From JAAEPI01 sp965212145 (GTDB lineage: Bacteria; Bacteroidota; Bacteroidia; Cytophagales; Cyclobacteriaceae): a stretch of 64,000 bases of DNA. Made by a program: the position numbers and the translations under genes. Below, piece by piece: positions 59,679-64,000 of the stretch; within the stretch, counting starts at the first letter, position 1; the number at the start of each line of letters is the position of its first letter. The notes under the pieces were generated by a model that ran no database searches, had not been told where the DNA came from, and worked only from the letters and a program-made list of their open reading frames with translations. The DNA lies in the NCBI GenBank assembly GCA_965212145.1, contig CBDBUY010000009.1:1116001-1180000 (forward strand). Reading direction: 5' to 3'.

Positions 59679-61713
59679 AATGAAGCACCACAGCCTTTTC
59701 ACGGATGCGGATGGTCATCTTTTTAAGGAAGGACGGCACTATCGGCTATTCGAGAAGTTAGGCTCCAGAGTTGTTGAAGTGGATGGTGAGAAGGGCGTCT
59801 ATTTTGCTGTTTGGGCTCCAAATGCCCAGTCAGTGTCAGTTGTTGGAAACTTCAATTACTGGAAATCAAAAGAATTTATGATGTTCCCACGCTGGGATCA
59901 GACGGGAATTTGGGAAGGCTTCATTCCCGGTCTGGAAGAAGGTGAGTTGTACAAGTATGCCATTGAAACAAAGTCAGGTCACATCATAGAAAAATGTGAT
60001 CTCTATGCTTTTGCCTGGGAAGTACCACCAAATACCGCCACGAAAGTTCAGGGTCTTGACTACACATGGAAAGACTCCAAATGGATGAAGAGTCGAGCAA
60101 AAAACAATGCATTAGAGGCTCCTTACTCCGTTTATGAGGTGCATATGGGCTCTTGGAAGAAAAAGGGGATGAATGGCGAAGAGGCGCTCTCCTACCTAGA
60201 TATGATCGAAGAAATGGTCCCTTATGTCAAGGATATGGGTTACACGCACGTGGAGTTTCTCCCAGTGATGGAACACCCGTTCACTGGTTCATGGGGTTAC
60301 CAGTCTCTTGGTTATTTCGCGCCACAATCACGTTGCGGGAGTCCGCAGGACTTCATGTCTCTGGTAGATGCTTTTCACAATGCCGGTATTGGTGTCATCT
60401 TGGATTGGGTTCCAAGCCATTTCCCAGGAGACGCACATGGCATATTGCGCTATGATGGTTCCGCCTTGTACGAACACGAAGATCCAAGAGAGGGCTATCA
60501 TCCGGACTGGTCGAGCTACATCTACAATTATGGCCGAAATGAGGTCCGTTCTTTCCTCATCAGCAGCGCGATTTATTGGCTCGAAAAATACCACATTGAT
60601 GGATTGAGAGTTGATGCGGTGGCCAGCATGCTGTACCGAGATTACTCACGAAATGAAGGCGAATGGATACCAAACAAATACGGTGGACGAGAGAACCTGG
60701 AGGCCATTTCCTTCCTGAAAGACTTCAATGAGGAAGTCTATCGAAACTTCCCAGACGTCCAAACAATTGCTGAAGAATCAACCGCCTTTCCGATGATTTC
60801 ACGGCCTACCTTCCTGGGTGGACTGGGTTTTGGGATGAAATGGATGATGGGCTGGATGAACGATACATTGGCCTACTTCAAGCGCGATTCCGTCTATCGG
60901 AAATTTCACCACAATGAAATTTCTTTCAGCATAGTGTATGCCTTTACTGAAAACTTTATGTTGCCACTGTCGCACGATGAATGTGTGCATGGGAAAGGAT
61001 CAATCATGGATCGGATGCCGGGCGACCTCTGGCAGAAATTTGCCAATGCAAGACTCTTGTATTCCTACATGTATACGCATCCCGGCACCAAGCTGAATTT
61101 CATGGGCAATGAAATTGGGCAATGGAACGAGTGGAATGAAGAGCGATCGCTGGATTGGCACCTTTTGGAGCATGACCAACACAAAGGCCTTCAGACTGCT
61201 ATCAAGGACCTCAATAACCTTTACAAATCGGAAAAAGCTCTGCATGAACTGCCTTTTTCTGCCGAGGGATTCGAGTGGATTGACCATTCTGATGCCCAGA
61301 ATTCGGTTATCGCTTATGTCAGACAATCAGGTGATGAAAAGCTTGTGGTAGTATGCAACTTCACTCCGATCGTACATTCCGATTATAGAATTGGTGTTCC
61401 ATTCAAGAGTGACTGCCAGGAAATCTATAACTCGGACGATAAGAAATACTGGGGAAGTGGAGTTTCCAATGGGAAAGTTAAAACGGAGAAAACCCCTTGT
61501 CACAATAGGGAAAAAAGTATCTCGATTGCACTTCCGCCACTTGGAGTTTGTGTTTTCAAAGAAGTGAAAAAAGGCAAGGAGAAAGCTGCTAAAAGCAGTT
61601 CTTCAGTCAAAAAAACACCTACGAAAAGCACTGCGCCTTCCGCCAAAAAAGCAGCATCTAAAAAATCTGCTACAAAATCGACCGCTACTAAAAAGAAGGT
61701 CGCTAAAAAGTAG
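59668..61713 (+). CDS. glgB: 1,4-alpha-glucan branching enzyme with Lys/Ala/Ser-rich tail
   Basis: GlgB cuts alpha-1,4 chains and rejoins them through alpha-1,6 links. The 681-residue protein has an N-terminal CBM48 module (about 30-125, VYFAVWAPNAQSVSVVGNFN) and a GH13 barrel. Catalytic residues are D316 (RVDAVASM), E369 (AEESTAF) and D437 (SHDECVHGK), spaced 53 and 68 apart as in E. coli (405, 458, 526). It lacks the extra N1 domain of the E. coli enzyme. The last 50 residues (632-681) are a low-complexity Lys/Ala/Ser/Thr tail like histone H1, with SAKKAASKKSATKS and so on. It overlaps the maltokinase end by 11 bases. Confidence 0.96.
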   Translation: MDNKMKHHSLFTDADGHLFKEGRHYRLFEKLGSRVVEVDGEKGVYFAVWAPNAQSVSVVGNFNYWKSKEFMMFPRWDQTGIWEGFIPGLEEGELYKYAIETKSGHIIEKCDLYAFAWEVPPNTATKVQGLDYTWKDSKWMKSRAKNNALEAPYSVYEVHMGSWKKKGMNGEEALSYLDMIEEMVPYVKDMGYTHVEFLPVMEHPFTGSWGYQSLGYFAPQSRCGSPQDFMSLVDAFHNAGIGVILDWVPSHFPGDAHGILRYDGSALYEHEDPREGYHPDWSSYIYNYGRNEVRSFLISSAIYWLEKYHIDGLRVDAVASMLYRDYSRNEGEWIPNKYGGRENLEAISFLKDFNEEVYRNFPDVQTIAEESTAFPMISRPTFLGGLGFGMKWMMGWMNDTLAYFKRDSVYRKFHHNEISFSIVYAFTENFMLPLSHDECVHGKGSIMDRMPGDLWQKFANARLLYSYMYTHPGTKLNFMGNEIGQWNEWNEERSLDWHLLEHDQHKGLQTAIKDLNNLYKSEKALHELPFSAEGFEWIDHSDAQNSVIAYVRQSGDEKLVVVCNFTPIVHSDYRIGVPFKSDCQEIYNSDDKKYWGSGVSNGKVKTEKTPCHNREKSISIALPPLGVCVFKEVKKGKEKAAKSSSSVKKTPTKSTAPSAKKAASKKSATKSTATKKKVAKK

Positions 61714-61748
61714 ATAGTTTCGCGACCAGTAAAATCAGTAATTTAAAA

Positions 61749-64000
61749 ATGGGCGTCACCAAACACCCCAATAAGTTTATATGCATTCACGGCCACTTCT
61801 ATCAACCACCACGAGAAAACGCGTGGCTTGAGCAGATAGAAATCCAAGAATCAGCATCCCCATTCCACGATTGGAACGAGCGAATCACTGAGGAGTGTTA
61901 CGCCACCAATGCGCACGCCCGAATCTTGAATACGGACAACAAGATCGTGGATATCACCAATAACTACGAGCGGATTTCCTTTAACATGGGGCCCACCCTT
62001 TTATCCTGGATGGAGCTTCATCGGCCGGACACTTATCAGGCTATTTTGGATGGAGATAAGGCATCTCAAGAGATGTTCGATGGACATGGTTCGGCGATTG
62101 CCCAAGTGTACAATCATGCCATCATGCCACTGGCTTCTCGGCGAGATAAGGAAACACAGATTATTTGGGGATTATATGATTTCGAACAGCGATTTGGCCG
62201 AAAATCTGAGGGAATTTGGTTGGCAGAAACAGCGGTGGACACAGAAACTCTCGAATGCCTGGCTGATCATGGCGTGAAGTACACCATCCTGGCTCCCAAT
62301 CAGGCGAAGAGATTTAGAGAAATCGGATCCAAAGAATGGAAAGACGGAATCAACCCGAATAAGGCGTATGTGGTGAATTTAACCGGAGGACGTAGCATCA
62401 CCGTTTTCTTCTATAATGGCGATGTTTCGCAGGGAGTCGCCTTCAAAGGCTTGCTCAACGATGGTCGTGTATTCGCGGAAGATTTGTACCAAAATCTCCC
62501 AAGTGACCCTAATTCCCCTGAGATTCTAAACATTGCAACGGATGGCGAGTCCTATGGCCACCATCACCGACAAGGAGAAATGGCCTTGGCGTTTTGTCTG
62601 CAACATTTGGACAAGAACACTGATGCTCAGCTGACAAACTACGGCCACTTTCTGTCACTACATGAACCGAAACACGAGGCAGAGATACATGACAACAGCA
62701 GTTGGAGTTGTGCGCATGGAGTAGAAAGATGGAGAAGCGATTGCGGTTGCGAAACAGGAGGCCAACCCGGTTGGAATCAGAAATGGCGAGCTCCGCTACG
62801 AGAAGGACTGGATGTCTTAAAAATGAAATTGGATGACTTGTATGAAAAAGTCATGTCCGAATTCCATTCATCGCCTTGGGACTTGAGGGATCGTTTCATT
62901 GAGGTGATCTTCAGAAGTGATAATCGCGATTATTCGACCTTCTTTAAAAAACACCTCCCCAACCTCACCGAGAAAGACCGAACGTTAGTCATCCGCATGC
63001 TGGAGATGCAGCGAAATGCCATGTATATGTACACGAGCTGTGGCTGGTTTTTCAACGATGTTTCGGGCATTGAGACGCAGCAAATTTTACAATATGCCGA
63101 TCGAGCGATTCAGCTTGCCGAGCGTGAGAGCGAACTGGATTTGCAGTCAGAATTCATTTCTATTATCGAAAAAGGAGAGAGCAATCTCTCTGACATGGGC
63201 ACGATCAAAGACATTTATCTGAATCACGTTCGGCCCAAGCGCATGACCTTATCTAAAGTGGGCATGCACTACGCCGTACACGTTCTCTTTTCAGAAGATC
63301 CGGATGCCCTTCAGGTGTTTAATTACCAAGTTGAGACGGAAGACTTTATTCGCTTCAAAGGCGGTCAGCAGATTTTATGCGTTGGGCGAGCTACCGTAAG
63401 ATCCAAAGTCACACTATCGGAAAAGCATTTAAGTTTTGCCGTGGTTTATATTGGCAATCACCACCTTGTTGGCGGCACTTCCAACGAATACGATCCTGAG
63501 AGTTTCCAGAAGTTGGTAGAACGTTTGAAGCACAACTTTGAGGAAAGTCAGATCGCTGCGGTGATTTATGATATTGAAAAGCACTTTGACCAAACGAGAT
63601 TCTCTTTCTTCGATTTGATGAAAGATGAACAAAAGAAAATTCTTGAGGGAGTGGTTGATGGTCACATTAAGGATGCGACAAACTCTATCTCGAGAATTTC
63701 TGAAAGCAATTACAGCTTGTTGAAATTGATGCGGAAGCAAGGGTTAACGATCCCTGGAGTGCTGTGGCAAAATCTGATGAGCAAGCTGGAAATCGATCTC
63801 ACGCAAGCGATCAAAGAATGGTCTGTGAGTTCAGATCACAAGGTGATCATTGATGTTCTGGATGAATTTCAACGATGGGACATTCAACCACGCTCCTCCT
63901 TTGGCTTCAAAATCAGTCAAGCCCTCAATCAGCTCATTTCAACAGATTTGAAGGATTTGGATGGCTTGATAGAACTGCTGGATCGTTTGGAGAAAGTCCA
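61749..64000 (+). CDS. GH57 family glycoside hydrolase (DUF3536 type), partial at the right edge
   Basis: The gene begins at the ATG at 61749 (MGVTKHPNKFICIHGHFYQPP) and stays open for 750 codons to the window end, so its C-terminus is missing. GH57 signatures are visible: HGHFYQPPREN (motif 1), GIWLAETAVD with the catalytic Glu E160, and IATDGESYGHHH with the catalytic Asp D265. The middle of the protein (about 400-560) matches the DUF3536-type layout. GH57 enzymes are alpha-amylases, 4-alpha-glucanotransferases or branching enzymes with a retaining mechanism. It follows glgB by 35 bases and likely works on the same glucan; which reaction is not settled. Confidence 0.9.
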   Translation, partial: MGVTKHPNKFICIHGHFYQPPRENAWLEQIEIQESASPFHDWNERITEECYATNAHARILNTDNKIVDITNNYERISFNMGPTLLSWMELHRPDTYQAILDGDKASQEMFDGHGSAIAQVYNHAIMPLASRRDKETQIIWGLYDFEQRFGRKSEGIWLAETAVDTETLECLADHGVKYTILAPNQAKRFREIGSKEWKDGINPNKAYVVNLTGGRSITVFFYNGDVSQGVAFKGLLNDGRVFAEDLYQNLPSDPNSPEILNIATDGESYGHHHRQGEMALAFCLQHLDKNTDAQLTNYGHFLSLHEPKHEAEIHDNSSWSCAHGVERWRSDCGCETGGQPGWNQKWRAPLREGLDVLKMKLDDLYEKVMSEFHSSPWDLRDRFIEVIFRSDNRDYSTFFKKHLPNLTEKDRTLVIRMLEMQRNAMYMYTSCGWFFNDVSGIETQQILQYADRAIQLAERESELDLQSEFISIIEKGESNLSDMGTIKDIYLNHVRPKRMTLSKVGMHYAVHVLFSEDPDALQVFNYQVETEDFIRFKGGQQILCVGRATVRSKVTLSEKHLSFAVVYIGNHHLVGGTSNEYDPESFQKLVERLKHNFEESQIAAVIYDIEKHFDQTRFSFFDLMKDEQKKILEGVVDGHIKDATNSISRISESNYSLLKLMRKQGLTIPGVLWQNLMSKLEIDLTQAIKEWSVSSDHKVIIDVLDEFQRWDIQPRSSFGFKISQALNQLISTDLKDLDGLIELLDRLEKV

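Overview
The window is chromosomal DNA of a Bacteroidota bacterium, most likely Cytophagales (Cyclobacteriaceae or Reichenbachiellaceae-like). Evidence: type IX secretion (T9SS) C-terminal sorting domains on a subtilase and an amylase, a gliding-motility-type (CHU_C) C-terminus, a PorP/SprF protein, a SusE-like starch-binding lipoprotein, many short Cys lipoproteins, and promoter candidates of the TAnnTTTG type instead of sigma70 boxes. There are no rRNA or tRNA genes, insertion sequences, prophage modules or CRISPR arrays. The last gene runs off the right edge.

Layout. 0-7.1 kb, minus strand: a small unknown gene, gyrA with a TPR protein behind it, an unknown outer-membrane-type protein, a double-FKBP lipoprotein and a TerB-like protein. 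7.2-10.1 kb, plus strand: a TPR-CHAT protease-like protein. 10.1-18.1 kb, minus strand: a tight four-gene unit made of an S74-terminated repeat fibre, a CHU_C protein, PorP/SprF and OmpA-LysM; this is the most unusual system in the window. 18.2-26.7 kb, minus strand: a TPR lipoprotein with LpoB, a TonB-dependent receptor, rpe, a T9SS subtilase, an unknown lipoprotein and mnmA. 26.8-28.8 kb: a degenerate TrpF-like barrel, an FKBP lipoprotein and an exported YdjC-type deacetylase. 28.9-33.5 kb, plus strand: a YfiT/DinB protein, a PfkB kinase, beta-phosphoglucomutase and a GH65 phosphorylase. 33.5-41.7 kb: a HAD hydrolase, a large BNR/sortilin-like exported protein, cupin, prohibitin-like protein, citrate synthase, cytidine deaminase and two small exported or anchored proteins. 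41.8-47.5 kb: smc, a lipoprotein and a flavin disulfide oxidoreductase, with REP-like palindromes between them. 47.7-64 kb: secreted GH13 amylase with SusE-like protein, then glnS, an acyl-CoA synthetase, and an alpha-glucan run of glgE, maltokinase, glgB and a GH57 protein.

How the genes fit together. Three separate blocks deal with alpha-glucans. The secreted amylase and the SusE-like lipoprotein would cut starch outside the cell. GH65 with beta-phosphoglucomutase would take an alpha-linked disaccharide such as maltose to glucose and glucose 6-phosphate. Maltokinase and GlgE would instead turn maltose into maltose 1-phosphate and then glucan, which GlgB branches and the GH57 protein may remodel. 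No trehalose synthase (TreS) is in the window, so in this segment maltose from starch is the visible possible feed for GlgE; this is inference.

The 10-18 kb unit looks like a cell-surface fibre module: a trimeric-type fibre with 25 internal repeats and a self-cleaving S74 chaperone, a T9SS type B-like partner, a PorP/SprF outer-membrane protein and a peptidoglycan-binding OmpA-LysM anchor.
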